A stretch of 64,000 bases of DNA from JBBREP01 sp038202885 (GCA_038202885.1 JBBREP010000004.1:28259-92258), one strand, 5' to 3'; positions 50,204 through 59,069 are shown, numbered from the stretch's first letter. Made by a program: numbers and translations. Notes: generated by a model not told the origin, from the sequence alone.

Positions 50204-51334
50204 ATGCCCGCACCGTCGACTCCGGGCGCGCTCGAGGGCATCAGGGTGATCGACCTGTCGCGGGTGCTCGCTGGGCCTCACGCGACAATGATCCTCGGCG
50301 ATCTTGGTGCCGACGTCGTCAAGGTGGAGCGACCGGACGTCGGTGACGACACCCGCGGTTGGGGCCCGCCGTTTCATCACGGCACCAGCACGTACTTCCA
50401 GGCCGCGAACCGTAACAAGTCGTCGGTCACCGCCGATCTCTCGCAGGCGAGCGAACGGGCGCGCGTGGCCGAGTGGTTTGGCGACGCCGACGTGGTGGTC
50501 GAGAACTTCAAGCCGGGAACGATGGCGCGGTGGGGCATGGACCCAGCCGTGCTGGTCGAGCGCCATCCACGTCTCGTCGTATGTTCGATCACCGGGTTCG
50601 GCTCGACGCCCGCAGCACGCGAGCTGCCCGGGTACGACCTGCTCGTGCAGGGTGCGAGCGGTCTGATGAGCATCACTGGAGACCCCGATGGGCCGCCGAT
50701 GAAGGTGGGCGTCGCCGTGGTCGACGTGCTCTGTTCGTTGTATGTGACGATCGGCGTGCTCGCCGCGCTCACCGAACGAGCGAGCAGCGGTCGGGGCCAG
50801 CATCTCGAGGTGTCGCTGCTCGACACCGCGCTGGCGGCGCAGGTGAACCAGGTGAGTGGATACCTCCTTGGCGGCGTTGACCCAAGCCGTCTTGGCAATG
50901 ATCATCCGTCGATCGTGCCGTACGGCGTGTATCCGGCGGCCGATGGCGACTTCATCCTCGCGTGCGGCAACGACGGCCAGTTCGAGGCCGTCGCCCGCGT
51001 GTTGGGCAAGCCCGACCTTGCGATCGATCCGCGCTTTGCCGTGAACGGTGCTCGCGTCGCGCACCGCAACGAACTCGATCTGATCCTGCGGGCTGGCTTC
51101 ATTGCGCGGCCGCGTGACGCATGGATCGCGGCGTTGACCGCGGCAGGCGTGCCGGCGGGTGGCATCAACTCTGTGGGTGAAGCGGTCGGGCTCGCGCAGC
51201 GCCTCGGGCTCGAACCAGTGGTCGAACTCGTTGACGGCGAAGGCGTCTTCCCGTCGATCCGTTCGCCGCTGCGCCTCGCTCGGACACCGGTGACGGTGCG
51301 CCGCCGACCGCCAGCGCTCGGGGCCGACGATTGA
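50204..51334 (+). CDS. CaiB/BaiF family (class III) CoA transferase
   Basis: 376 residues. Family features are V-I-D-L-S-R-V-L-A-G-P, V-V-K-V-E-R-P, the N-K-S-S-V loop, and the catalytic Asp in P-G-Y-D-L-L-V-Q-G (Asp145). The C-terminal L-P/R-S-P-L-R segment is typical. It moves CoA between carboxylic acids, for example in alpha-methylacyl-CoA or aromatic acid routes; the substrate cannot be deduced. Length is at the short end of the family. No partner gene adjoins. Confidence 0.92.
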   Translation: MPAPSTPGALEGIRVIDLSRVLAGPHATMILGDLGADVVKVERPDVGDDTRGWGPPFHHGTSTYFQAANRNKSSVTADLSQASERARVAEWFGDADVVVENFKPGTMARWGMDPAVLVERHPRLVVCSITGFGSTPAARELPGYDLLVQGASGLMSITGDPDGPPMKVGVAVVDVLCSLYVTIGVLAALTERASSGRGQHLEVSLLDTALAAQVNQVSGYLLGGVDPSRLGNDHPSIVPYGVYPAADGDFILACGNDGQFEAVARVLGKPDLAIDPRFAVNGARVAHRNELDLILRAGFIARPRDAWIAALTAAGVPAGGINSVGEAVGLAQRLGLEPVVELVDGEGVFPSIRSPLRLARTPVTVRRRPPALGADD

Positions 51335-51410
51335 GTGGCCGGTCGCGCAAGAGCGAGCGACGAGTGGTTCGCTACGTTCGTGGGCAACCCATCCGAACGG
51401 GAGTTTGTGC

Positions 51411-51740
51411 GTGGCGTGGTTGGTCCGAGGTGACGACGTGTTGGCGGCGGCCGAGCTCGCCGACTCGCGGCGCGCCCGCCGGCGGGGCCTGATCGGGCGC
51501 GACTGCGTCGAAGGGGCGTTCGTGCTCTCGCACTGTCGCACTGTGCATACCTTTGGGATGCGGTTCTCCATCGACGTCGCGTTCTGCGACCGTCACGGCA
51601 TCGTGGTGCACACTGCGACGCTGCGTCCGTGGCGCGTCTCGCGCTACGTCGCGAAGTCGGCCTTTGTGATCGAGGCGCAAGCGGGGTGCCTCGATCGATG
51701 GCGCCTCACGGTCGGCGATGCAGTCGAGGTGCGTGCGTGA
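51411..51740 (+). CDS. DUF192 family protein
   Basis: 109 residues from GTG at 51411 (a TTG two codons earlier is possible). The pattern A-R-R-R-G-L-I-G-R-D, H-T-F-G-M-R-F-S-I-D-V-A-F-C-D, W-R-V-S-R-Y-V-A-K-S-A-F-V-I-E and a final G-D-A-V-E-V is DUF192. Many relatives are exported; this one lacks a signal peptide. Function unknown. Overlaps the rsmI start by GTGA. Confidence 0.88.
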   Translation: MAWLVRGDDVLAAAELADSRRARRRGLIGRDCVEGAFVLSHCRTVHTFGMRFSIDVAFCDRHGIVVHTATLRPWRVSRYVAKSAFVIEAQAGCLDRWRLTVGDAVEVRA

Positions 51741-52612
51741 CCGATACCGCGGGTGGTGCGCTCGTGCTCGTGGGCACGCCGATCGGCAACCTCGGTGATC
51801 TCAGCGCCCGCGCGATCGAGATCCTGCGCGTCGCCGACATGATCTATGCCGAAGACACGCGTCGCACGCGAGCGCTGTTGTCGCACTGCGACATTCCGGC
51901 GCGCGACCGTCTCCGCACCTTGCATCGCCACAACGAGGCCGAGCAGTCGCACGAAGTTGTCGCGCTTGTCGCCGCCGGCAAGCGCGTCGCGTACGTGAGC
52001 GACGCGGGCATGCCCGGGATCAGCGATCCGGGTGAGCGACTCGTGCGCGTCTGCCTCGCTGCGGGTGCAGCCGTGGAATGTGTGCCCGGTCCGAGCGCGG
52101 TGACGACCGCGCTCGTGCTGTCCGGATTGCCGACGCAACCGTTCACGTTCGTGGGGTTCCTGGAACGCAAGGGCGCGCCGCGGCGCGAACAGCTGCGCGC
52201 GATCGAAGCGTCGGCGAGCACCACCGTGGTCTTCGAGACCGCGAACCGCTTGGCCGCCACGCTCGAGGATCTTCGTAGTGTCGTCGGCGACGACCGCCGC
52301 GCGGCCGTACTGCGCGAACTCACCAAGCTCCACGAGTCGGCCTATCGGGGCTCGCTCGCAGCACTCGTGGCAATGCTGGCCGAGGGCGCCATCGAGACGC
52401 GCGGCGAGTGCGTGGTGGTCATCGAAGGCCGTGGGGACCCCGAAATCGCCGAGCCCGAGCCGGCCGTGATCAACGTCCGCATCGACGAGCTCGTGGCCGC
52501 CGGCCTTCGCGTGCGCGACGTGGCCGACGCCTTGCGCGACGAATTCGGCCTCGACCGGCGCGCCGCGTACGACCTGGTCGTCGCGAGGTCGACAGCGATC
52601 CGCCGGGGGTGA
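51737..52612 (+). CDS. rsmI: 16S rRNA (cytidine-1402-2'-O)-methyltransferase
   Basis: 291 residues, GTG start coupled to the DUF192 gene. V-G-T-P-I-G-N-L-G-D-L-S-x-R-A and E-D-T-R-R-T, then V-S-D-A-G-M-P-G-I-S-D-P-G and G-P-S-A-V, are the tetrapyrrole-methylase-fold motifs of RsmI. It methylates the ribose of C1402 in the decoding centre using SAM. The C-terminal ~60 residues form a small helical domain (V-A-D-A-L-R-D-E-F-G-L-D-R-R-A-A-Y-D). Next to metG as in mycobacteria. Confidence 0.95.
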   Translation: MTDTAGGALVLVGTPIGNLGDLSARAIEILRVADMIYAEDTRRTRALLSHCDIPARDRLRTLHRHNEAEQSHEVVALVAAGKRVAYVSDAGMPGISDPGERLVRVCLAAGAAVECVPGPSAVTTALVLSGLPTQPFTFVGFLERKGAPRREQLRAIEASASTTVVFETANRLAATLEDLRSVVGDDRRAAVLRELTKLHESAYRGSLAALVAMLAEGAIETRGECVVVIEGRGDPEIAEPEPAVINVRIDELVAAGLRVRDVADALRDEFGLDRRAAYDLVVARSTAIRRG

Positions 52613-52650
52613 GCACGAGGCGGCCACCGTCGGGCGGCGATAATGGCAGC

Positions 52651-54216
52651 GTGGCTGAGCCCTTCTTCGTGACAACGCCGATCTACTACGTCAACGACGT
52701 GCCGCACATCGGCACCGCGTACACCACGGTGGCGGCGGACGCGCTGGCCCGCTGGCGGCGGATGCACGGCGACGACGTGTTCTTTCTCACCGGTACCGAC
52801 GAGCACGGGCTCAAGGTGCAACGGGCGGCCGAGCAGCAGGGAATGGCGCCGATCGAGTGGGCCGATCGTACGTCGGCGCGTTTTCGTGAAGCGTGGGAGC
52901 AACTCGACATCACGTTCGACGATTTCATTCGCACGACCGAGCCCCGACACACCGTCGCGGTCCAGGAGTTCCTCCAGCGGATCTACGACAAGGGTGACAT
53001 CGAACTCGATACCTACGAGGGCCTCTATTGCGTGCCCTGCGAGGCGTACTACACCGAGGAAGAACTCGTGGACGGGAACTGCCCGATCCACGAGCGTCCC
53101 GTCGATCATGTTGTGGAGGAGAACTACTTCTTCCGCCTGTCGCGCTACGAGCAGCGACTCCTCGACCATTACGAAGCCAATCCCGACGCGGTCCAGCCAG
53201 AAGCGCGTCGCAACGAGGTGCTTGGGTTCATCCGCCAAGGCCTTCGTGACTTCTCGATGAGCCGCACGTCGATCACATGGGGAGTGCCGTTGCCGTGGGA
53301 CCCCTCACACGTTACGTACGTGTGGTTCGACGCGCTCATCAACTACTGCACCGCCGTCGGGCTCGGCTCCGATCCTGAACGCTTCGATCGCTTCTGGCCC
53401 GTCAACTACCACCTCGTGGGCAAGGACATCTTGCGTTTCCATGCGGTGTTTTGGCCCGCGATGCTCATGGCCGCTGGGCTCGAGCCGCCCCAACACGTGT
53501 TCGCGCACGGATGGTTGCTCGTGGGCGGCGCGAAAATGAGCAAAACCAAGGCGAATCAGATTGCGCCGGCCGATCTCGTGGCCGACTTCGGCGTTGACGG
53601 ATACCGCTACCACTTCCTCGCCGATCAGCGCTTCGGTCCCGACGGCGACTTCAGCTACGAAGCAATGCTGGCTCGCTACAACGCCGACCTGGCCAACAAC
53701 TACGGCAACCTCGCGAGCCGCGTGCTCAACATGGCGATCAACTACTGCGGCGGCATGATTCCCGAAGAACGCGCTGAAGGACCGCTGCGCGGCGAAGTCG
53801 ATGCGGTGTACGGCCGCGTTGCGACAGCAATGGCCGAGCTTGATTTTGCCGGAGCGCTCGGCGCGGTCTGGGACTTGATGCGCGCCGCCAACGCCTACAT
53901 CGAAGCGGCCGAACCATGGAAGCTGCACAAGGCCGGCGACCCGGCCGTGCGCGGCGTGCTCGGCGACTGCCTCGAGGCCTTGCGTGTGGCGACGGTGCTC
54001 GCCGCGATGGCGATTCCGCGTGCGACCGCCGACCTGTGGCAGCGCCTCGGCGCGCCCGGCGACCTCCTCGACGAGCGCCTCCCGGACGCGGCCTCGTGGG
54101 GTCGCCTCCCGTCGGGCGGCGCGCTCGTCAAGGGTGCCTCGTTGTTCCCGCGCCTGGGCGACACGCGAGACGAACGGGCCCAGGCCTCGAAGGCCTCAGC
54201 CCCGAAGCAGGGATGA
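52651..54216 (+). CDS. metG: Methionyl-tRNA synthetase
   Basis: 521 residues from GTG (V-A-E-P-F-F-V-T-T-P-I-Y-Y-V-N). HIGH motif as P-H-I-G (residues 18-21) and KMSKS as K-M-S-K-T (from residue 295). The insertion holds Y-C-V-P-C and N-C-P-I-H, a single metal knuckle, so it is the short, non-dimerising type without the C-terminal tRNA-binding extension. It charges tRNA-Met. Followed after 6 nt by tatD. Confidence 0.96.
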   Translation: MAEPFFVTTPIYYVNDVPHIGTAYTTVAADALARWRRMHGDDVFFLTGTDEHGLKVQRAAEQQGMAPIEWADRTSARFREAWEQLDITFDDFIRTTEPRHTVAVQEFLQRIYDKGDIELDTYEGLYCVPCEAYYTEEELVDGNCPIHERPVDHVVEENYFFRLSRYEQRLLDHYEANPDAVQPEARRNEVLGFIRQGLRDFSMSRTSITWGVPLPWDPSHVTYVWFDALINYCTAVGLGSDPERFDRFWPVNYHLVGKDILRFHAVFWPAMLMAAGLEPPQHVFAHGWLLVGGAKMSKTKANQIAPADLVADFGVDGYRYHFLADQRFGPDGDFSYEAMLARYNADLANNYGNLASRVLNMAINYCGGMIPEERAEGPLRGEVDAVYGRVATAMAELDFAGALGAVWDLMRAANAYIEAAEPWKLHKAGDPAVRGVLGDCLEALRVATVLAAMAIPRATADLWQRLGAPGDLLDERLPDAASWGRLPSGGALVKGASLFPRLGDTRDERAQASKASAPKQG

Positions 54217-54222
54217 AGCCGG

Positions 54223-54999
54223 GTGTGGGTTGACGCGCACTGTCATCTCCAGCTCGAACCCAGCCGGCACGGCGAGGCCGTCGACCCTGACGCGCTCGTC
54301 GCTCGCGCGCGAGCCGCTGGCGTCGACTGGATGGTGTGTGTGGGGACCGATCTGGCGACGTCACGCGAGGCCGTCGCGCTCGCGGCGCGCTACGACGACG
54401 TGTATGCCACCGTCGGGCTGCACCCACACGACGCGGCGCGTCTCGACGACGAATGGGCCGAGTTGGCCGCGCTCGCACGCAGCGCCGACAACGTGGTCGG
54501 CATCGGTGAGGCTGGCTTCGACCTCTACTACGAGCATTCGCCCGAGGCCGCGCAGACCGAAGCATTCGCGCGCCAGATCGATCTCGCCCACGAGCTTGAC
54601 CTCGCGCTCGTCATCCATACTCGCGACGCGTGGGAGCCGACGTTTGCGCTCCTCGCCGAGCGGGGGACCCCGCGTCGCACCGTCGTGCACTGCTTCAGCG
54701 GTGGCCCCGCCGAGGCCGAACGGTCGCTCGCGCTCGGCTGTGCGCTGTCGTACTCGGGCATCGTGTCGTTCAAGGCGGCCGACGATCTGCGGGCCGCGGC
54801 GGCGATGACGCCGTCGGATCGTGTACTCGTCGAGACCGACGCGCCCTACCTCGCACCTGTGCCGTACCGCGGGCGCCCGAACGAGCCGGCCTACGTCGTC
54901 GCGGTGGGCGAGGCCCTGGCCGCGGCACGCGGCGAGTCGCCCGCCGACACGGCCCGCTGCACCGCAGCCAACGCCACCGCCATGTTCCGCGCCCCATAG
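54223..54999 (+). CDS. tatD: TatD family metal-dependent DNase
   Basis: 258 residues, GTG start. The metal ligands are D-A-H-C-H (residues 4-8), G-E-A-G-F-D (Glu), the H-T-R-D block, and H-C-F-S-G. E-T-D-A-P-Y-L near the C-terminus is the second signature. TatD proteins are 3'-5' exonucleases or deoxyribonucleases in repair and turnover. Position between metG and rpf matches mycobacterial gene order. A palindromic repeat follows its TAG. Confidence 0.93.
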   Translation: MWVDAHCHLQLEPSRHGEAVDPDALVARARAAGVDWMVCVGTDLATSREAVALAARYDDVYATVGLHPHDAARLDDEWAELAALARSADNVVGIGEAGFDLYYEHSPEAAQTEAFARQIDLAHELDLALVIHTRDAWEPTFALLAERGTPRRTVVHCFSGGPAEAERSLALGCALSYSGIVSFKAADDLRAAAAMTPSDRVLVETDAPYLAPVPYRGRPNEPAYVVAVGEALAAARGESPADTARCTAANATAMFRAP

Positions 55000-55003
55000 A
55001 CCC

Positions 55004-55044
55004 GATGCGTCGTTTGGGGGTCATATAGACCCCCGAAACGACGC
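55004..55044. repeat. TGATGCGTCGTTT palindrome family, copy C
   Basis: Arms GCGTCGTTTGGGGGTC and GACCCCCGAAACGACGC with one bulged base and centre ATATA, just after the tatD stop. GATGCGTCGTTT on the left matches copies A and B; the right end has diverged (CCCGGG instead of ATCA). It lies between two genes on the same strand. Confidence 0.8.
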
Positions 55045-55331
55045 CCGGGCTCGCCGGGTTGGTGTTCTGGGCGGGTGGCGGTTACGGTGCCGACGTCTGC
55101 GGGCGGAGTAGGCCGCAACCTTTCTCCTTCCGCGCGCCCACGCAATCAGCACCCCACGCCTGGAACGCATCGAGGTTCGGGGCGACGGTGCAGCCCGACC
55201 AACTCTCGGGCGCCACGCAGGAGAGAACGGCCATCCTCGACGAGCGCCACCGCACCGCGACCCGGCCAGCCGTGCCACGCCACGCGGCGGGCGGGCATGC
55301 TCGTGGCGGGCCGCGTCCGCGGCGCCGTCAT

Positions 55332-56189
55332 TTGTCGCCGGCCACTCGCGCCGCGCTCGCGCACACGCGTGAGGTACACATCGACCTCGGCGACTTGCTC
55401 GTGCTGGGGGTGGCGTGCGGGCCGTGCGAATTGGACGTCGCACCGGTGCGGCTCCATCCGATCGGCACGGGCCGCCACCACGGTCTCGGCCTCGACGCTG
55501 GCGTCGAAGCACTCGTCGCGGTCGCACTACCTGGGCGCGCAGTTGTCCACCCGGCGCTGCGCCAACTCGGCGATACTGCGGCCCGCTACCTACGCGCGCG
55601 CCGCTGGGTCCGTCGTTGGTACCTCAGCCGGCAGCTCGCGTACGGTCTGCTCGCCACCGGCGTGGTGCTCACCGCGCCAATTCTCGCGTCGGCAGCGGAC
55701 CGATCCTCGGTACGGCTGGCGACGGCCGCCGAGGCACGATTCGGTGCTGGAAGCGTTGGTGGCTTCGGCCAACGCGTCACACCGCAACCGGCGTCGGTCG
55801 CGCCGCTCGCCACCGCGCCGCGCGTGTCCGTCGGGGCACCCACCGTGGCTGCGGCGGATACGTTCGGCGGTCGGTGGGTCGACGGGATCCACGGTCGCTG
55901 GTTCGTTCCCTATCCGGCCAATCCGAACACACGGTTCCTCGCCTGCACCCGGCACTGGGAATCCGACACCGCGGGTGGGTACCGGGCTGTCGACTGGTCG
56001 TCGCGCCACTTCGGCGCGTACCAGTTCCTGCAATCAACGTGGAACAACGTCGCCCGCTCGACCGGTCGTGTCTCGCTCGTAGGCGTCAACCCGGCCGCGG
56101 CGTCGCCGCGCGACCAAGACTGGATGGCGTTGTACCTCTACCGGTGGCTCGGCGCGAGCCATTGGCAGAACCGCTGCGCTGGGATGTGA
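55332..56189 (+). CDS. Resuscitation-promoting factor / transglycosylase-like secreted protein
   Basis: About 285 residues from a TTG. An open frame extends up to GTG 55059 (376 residues) but its N-terminal part looks non-coding, so the start is unsure. A hydrophobic segment (L-A-Y-G-L-L-A-T-G-V-V-L-T-A-P-I-L) around residue 105 is an anchor or signal. The C-terminal ~80 residues show F-L-A-C-T-R-H-W-E-S-D, G-A-Y-Q-F-L-Q-S-T-W-N and Q-D-W-M-A-L-Y-L-Y. This is the lysozyme-like fold of Rpf-type enzymes, with Glu in H-W-E-S as candidate catalytic residue. It cleaves peptidoglycan (family knowledge). Coupled to rsmA, as rpfB is in mycobacteria. Confidence 0.75.
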   Translation: MSPATRAALAHTREVHIDLGDLLVLGVACGPCELDVAPVRLHPIGTGRHHGLGLDAGVEALVAVALPGRAVVHPALRQLGDTAARYLRARRWVRRWYLSRQLAYGLLATGVVLTAPILASAADRSSVRLATAAEARFGAGSVGGFGQRVTPQPASVAPLATAPRVSVGAPTVAAADTFGGRWVDGIHGRWFVPYPANPNTRFLACTRHWESDTAGGYRAVDWSSRHFGAYQFLQSTWNNVARSTGRVSLVGVNPAAASPRDQDWMALYLYRWLGASHWQNRCAGM

Positions 56190-57025
56190 CCGACCTCCTC
56201 ACACCGGTCACCGTCCGCGCCCTGCTCCGCACCCACGGCCTGCACCCGAGCCGGGCGCTCGGACAGAACTTCCTGGCCGACCCGAACACCGCGCGCCGCA
56301 TCGTGCGTCTGGCTGACGTGCACGAAGGCTCAAATGTTGTCGAGATCGGGCCTGGCCTTGGTTCGCTCACGCTGGCGCTCGCGCACGCGGGCGCGCACGT
56401 GCGAGCACTCGAACTCGACCGTTACCTCGCGCCCGTCGTCACCGAAGTCACCGCCGGGCTCGACGTGCGCGTGGTGTTCGGTGACGCGCTCACCGTCGAC
56501 TGGGCCCACATGCTCGAAGGTCACGACGTGTGGTCGATGGTGGCGAACCTTCCGTACAACATCGCGACGACCGTGCTGATCCGCGCCATCGAAACGGCAC
56601 CGATGATTGACGACTTCCTCGTGATGGTGCAGCGCGAGGTGGGCGAAAGACTCGCGGCCGGCCCGGGGTCGCGCGCCTACGGTGCGGTCTCGGTGAAGGT
56701 TGCATACTCGTGCGAAGCAAAAGTGGCGGGCGCCGTGCCCGCAACGGTGTTCCTGCCGCGCCCGAACGTCGAGAGCGTGCTCGTACGCGTGCGGCGACGT
56801 GCTGCGCCTGCAGTCGATGTCGATGATCCGCAGCGGATGTTCGAGCTCGTATACGCGGGCTTCGCGACGCGCCGCAAGTCGTTACGCCAGTCGTTGCGGC
56901 GCGCGCTGGGCGAACGTACTGATGCGGTACTCGAGCGGGCCGGGATCGCGCCGTTGACGCGCGCCGAAATGCTGGGGCTCGACGAATGGGCCGCGCTCAC
57001 GCGCGCCGACGCGCTCGAACCATGA
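56186..57025 (+). CDS. rsmA: 16S rRNA dimethyladenosine transferase
   Basis: 279 residues, GTG start overlapping the rpf-like stop (GTGA). S-R-A-L-G-Q-N-F-L opens the catalytic domain, V-V-E-I-G-P-G-L-G-S-L-T is the SAM motif I, and V-A-N-L-P-Y-N-I is the N-L-P-Y catalytic motif. It dimethylates A1518 and A1519 of 16S rRNA (also called ksgA). Overlaps ispE by ATGA. Confidence 0.96.
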   Translation: MTDLLTPVTVRALLRTHGLHPSRALGQNFLADPNTARRIVRLADVHEGSNVVEIGPGLGSLTLALAHAGAHVRALELDRYLAPVVTEVTAGLDVRVVFGDALTVDWAHMLEGHDVWSMVANLPYNIATTVLIRAIETAPMIDDFLVMVQREVGERLAAGPGSRAYGAVSVKVAYSCEAKVAGAVPATVFLPRPNVESVLVRVRRRAAPAVDVDDPQRMFELVYAGFATRRKSLRQSLRRALGERTDAVLERAGIAPLTRAEMLGLDEWAALTRADALEP

Positions 57026-57963
57026 GCGCATCGCCTGCGCTCGCTGCATCGGGTGCATCGGCACTATCGGGGATGGCGCACGCAAAGGTGACGTTGTCGC
57101 TGCGCGTGCTCGCCCGTCGGTCGGACGGGTATCACGAACTCGACGCGCTCGTCGCGACCGTCGACTCGCCGCACGATGACATCGTGTTGCTCGCCGATGA
57201 CGCCGAGCATGCCGGCGCACTGGTCGTGGAACCGCACGGCGCCGCTCCAAGCGGCGACGAGAACCTCGTGTGGCGAGCGCGCGCTGCGCTCGGGTCGACC
57301 CGTGGGATTCGGCTCCACAAAGCGATTCCGGCCGAAGCTGGCTTGGGCGGCGGTTCGGCCGACGCGGCCGCAATGCTGCGCCTGCTCCACGATCCGGGCC
57401 GCGTCGATGCCGCCGCGTTGCACGCGATCGCAGCATCGCTCGGCGCCGACGTTCCGGCATGCCTGCATGGTGGTCTGCTGCGTATGCGTGGCGTCGGTGA
57501 GCGGCTCGAACCGCTCGCCGCGAGCGATGCGCCGACCACTGCGCTGCACCTCGTGCTCGCGACGCCGAATTTCGGGTGCGCGACGGCTGGCGTGTACACC
57601 GCGTGGGACACGCTCGGCGGCCCGACATCGCCGCGTGTGTGCATGCCGCCGGCTGGTTGGGAGCGCGCCGCGCTCGACGGCGCCGGGCACGAGACGTCGT
57701 GGCGGAACGACCTCGAACCCGCAGCGATCCACGTGGAGCCGCGGCTCGTTGCGTTCCGTGACGCCCTGGCCGAAATCGCGCGGCGCGAACCGATGCTGTG
57801 CGGCAGTGGCTCGACGTACTTCGCGGTGACGGCGACGCGCGCCGAGGCAGCGAGTATCGCCGATGCCGTGCGGGCCAATCTCGAGTGCCGCTTCGTGACC
57901 GCGGCGACTGTCCGCAACGTCGCCGATGCCGTGCCGGGACGCGGCCCGGCGTCGAGCCGATGA
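57022..57963 (+). CDS. ispE: 4-diphosphocytidyl-2-C-methyl-D-erythritol kinase
   Basis: A 313-residue GHMP kinase. The ATP loop P-A-E-A-G-L-G-G-G-S-A-D-A-A is at about residues 107-120. The N-terminal A-K-V-T-L-S-L-R-V with D-G-Y-H-E-L is the IspE substrate region, and the C-terminal G-S-G-S-T-Y-F-A-V is motif 3. It phosphorylates CDP-ME in the MEP isoprenoid route. Starts inside rsmA and overlaps the next gene, so rpf-rsmA-ispE-transporter are chained by 4-nt overlaps. Confidence 0.95.
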   Translation: MSASPALAASGASALSGMAHAKVTLSLRVLARRSDGYHELDALVATVDSPHDDIVLLADDAEHAGALVVEPHGAAPSGDENLVWRARAALGSTRGIRLHKAIPAEAGLGGGSADAAAMLRLLHDPGRVDAAALHAIAASLGADVPACLHGGLLRMRGVGERLEPLAASDAPTTALHLVLATPNFGCATAGVYTAWDTLGGPTSPRVCMPPAGWERAALDGAGHETSWRNDLEPAAIHVEPRLVAFRDALAEIARREPMLCGSGSTYFAVTATRAEAASIADAVRANLECRFVTAATVRNVADAVPGRGPASSR

Positions 57964-58919
57964 CCGCAGCCACGCATCCCGAGCTCGGGCCGGTTGGGCA
58001 TTACGGCCGTCTCGGGCATCGCACGCCGAACGGGCCGAACGCCCCCCTTGGCGCCGCGTCGGTGGCGGTCGTCGTGTGGGGGATCGGCCCGCTCTTCGTC
58101 AAGGCGATTGGTCTCTCGGGAATCACCGTCGCGACGTATCGCCTCTGGCTCGCGATCCCAGTGATGCTGATCATCCTTCGCATCGGTGGCGGCCGGCTCA
58201 CGTGGCCGATCGTGCGCGTCGCGGCGCCCGCTGGCGCGCTGTTCGCGGCCGACATCGGGCTTGGCTTTTCGTCGTTCCAGTACACGAGCATCGCCAACGC
58301 CACGCTCATCGGAGCGCTCGCGCCGGTGCTCATCCTCGTTGTGGCTGGCCCGATGTTCGGTGACCGCATCCGTCGGATCGACTTCGTGTGGTTCGCGCTG
58401 GCGCTCGGCGGCACAACCCTCGTCGTGGTCGCGGGCAAGAACAGCGGCGGCGATTCGTTGCTCGGCGACGCGCTCGCCGCCGCCAGCCTGTTGGCGTGGA
58501 CGGCGTATTTCCTCTATGTGAAGCGCAGCCGCGTCGACGGCGTACCTGCCTTTGCGTTCATGACCGGCGTCATCGCGTGTGGCGCCGTCGCGCTGACGCC
58601 GTACGCGTTGTTCGCCGCCGACCCGATCACCGCGCTGCACGGCACGGACTGGATCTGGCTCGTGTCGCTGATTCTCGGCCCCGGCGCGCTCGGCCACGGG
58701 CTCATGACGTGGGCGACGCGCTACATCAACGTGAACGTGACGTCGTTGATGACGCTCGCCGGGCCGGTCGTGTCGACGGTCGGCGCGGTGTGGTGGTTCG
58801 ACCAGACGATTTCGATCGGCCAATTCGCCGGCGGTGTGCTCGTCCTCGCCTCGATCGCCATGGTGCTCGCCGGTCACCGCCGCGAACAGCTCACGCCTAT
58901 GCCCTTAGAAGCCGAGTAG
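57960..58919 (+). CDS. EamA/DMT-family transporter
   Basis: 319 residues with about ten membrane helices in two EamA repeats. The first begins V-A-V-V-V-W-G-I-G-P-L-F-V-K and ends with the A-L-A-P-V-L-I-L-V region; the second starts at S-L-L-A-W-T-A-Y-F-L-Y-V-K-R. A drug/metabolite exporter of unknown substrate. Start overlaps ispE by ATGA. A hydrophilic head of ~30 residues precedes the first helix. Confidence 0.88.
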   Translation: MTAATHPELGPVGHYGRLGHRTPNGPNAPLGAASVAVVVWGIGPLFVKAIGLSGITVATYRLWLAIPVMLIILRIGGGRLTWPIVRVAAPAGALFAADIGLGFSSFQYTSIANATLIGALAPVLILVVAGPMFGDRIRRIDFVWFALALGGTTLVVVAGKNSGGDSLLGDALAAASLLAWTAYFLYVKRSRVDGVPAFAFMTGVIACGAVALTPYALFAADPITALHGTDWIWLVSLILGPGALGHGLMTWATRYINVNVTSLMTLAGPVVSTVGAVWWFDQTISIGQFAGGVLVLASIAMVLAGHRREQLTPMPLEAE

Positions 58920-58930
58920 GAGAGTGCGCC

Positions 58931-58957
58931 CTCGGGTCCCCCCTTCAGGACCCGGAG
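58931..58957. terminator. Hairpin between convergent transporter and bS22 genes
   Basis: CTCGGGTCC and its complement GGACCCG-GAG (one bulged base) around an 8-nt loop. It sits in the 48-bp gap between two convergent stops and could serve both. Confidence 0.5.
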
Positions 58958-58967
58958 CGGCGAAGAA

Positions 58968-59069
58968 CTACTTGCCTTGGGTGCGGCGCTGCCAGCGTGT
59001 CTTTTTGAGAAGCTTCTTGTGCTTCTTCTTGCGCATGCGCTTACGGCGCTTCTTGATCAGGCTTCCCAT
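58968..59069 (-). CDS. Ribosomal protein bS22
   Basis: 33 residues: M-G-S-L-I-K-K-R-R-K-R-M-R, K-K-K-H-K-K-L-L-K-K-T-R, W-Q-R-R-T-Q-G-K. It matches the small actinobacterial 30S protein bS22 (the AURKAIP1/COX24 domain family), known from mycobacterial ribosome structures. More than half the residues are Lys or Arg, as expected for rRNA binding. It is too short for the usual length cut-off. Convergent with the transporter gene and divergent from the tRNA-Gln and glmU. Confidence 0.93.
   Translation of the reverse strand: MGSLIKKRRKRMRKKKHKKLLKKTRWQRRTQGK

Noticed and set aside
55146..55481. Minus-strand frame opposite the Rpf-like gene
   Set aside because: Arg-rich shadow composition without a ribosome site; the plus frame leads into a recognised domain.
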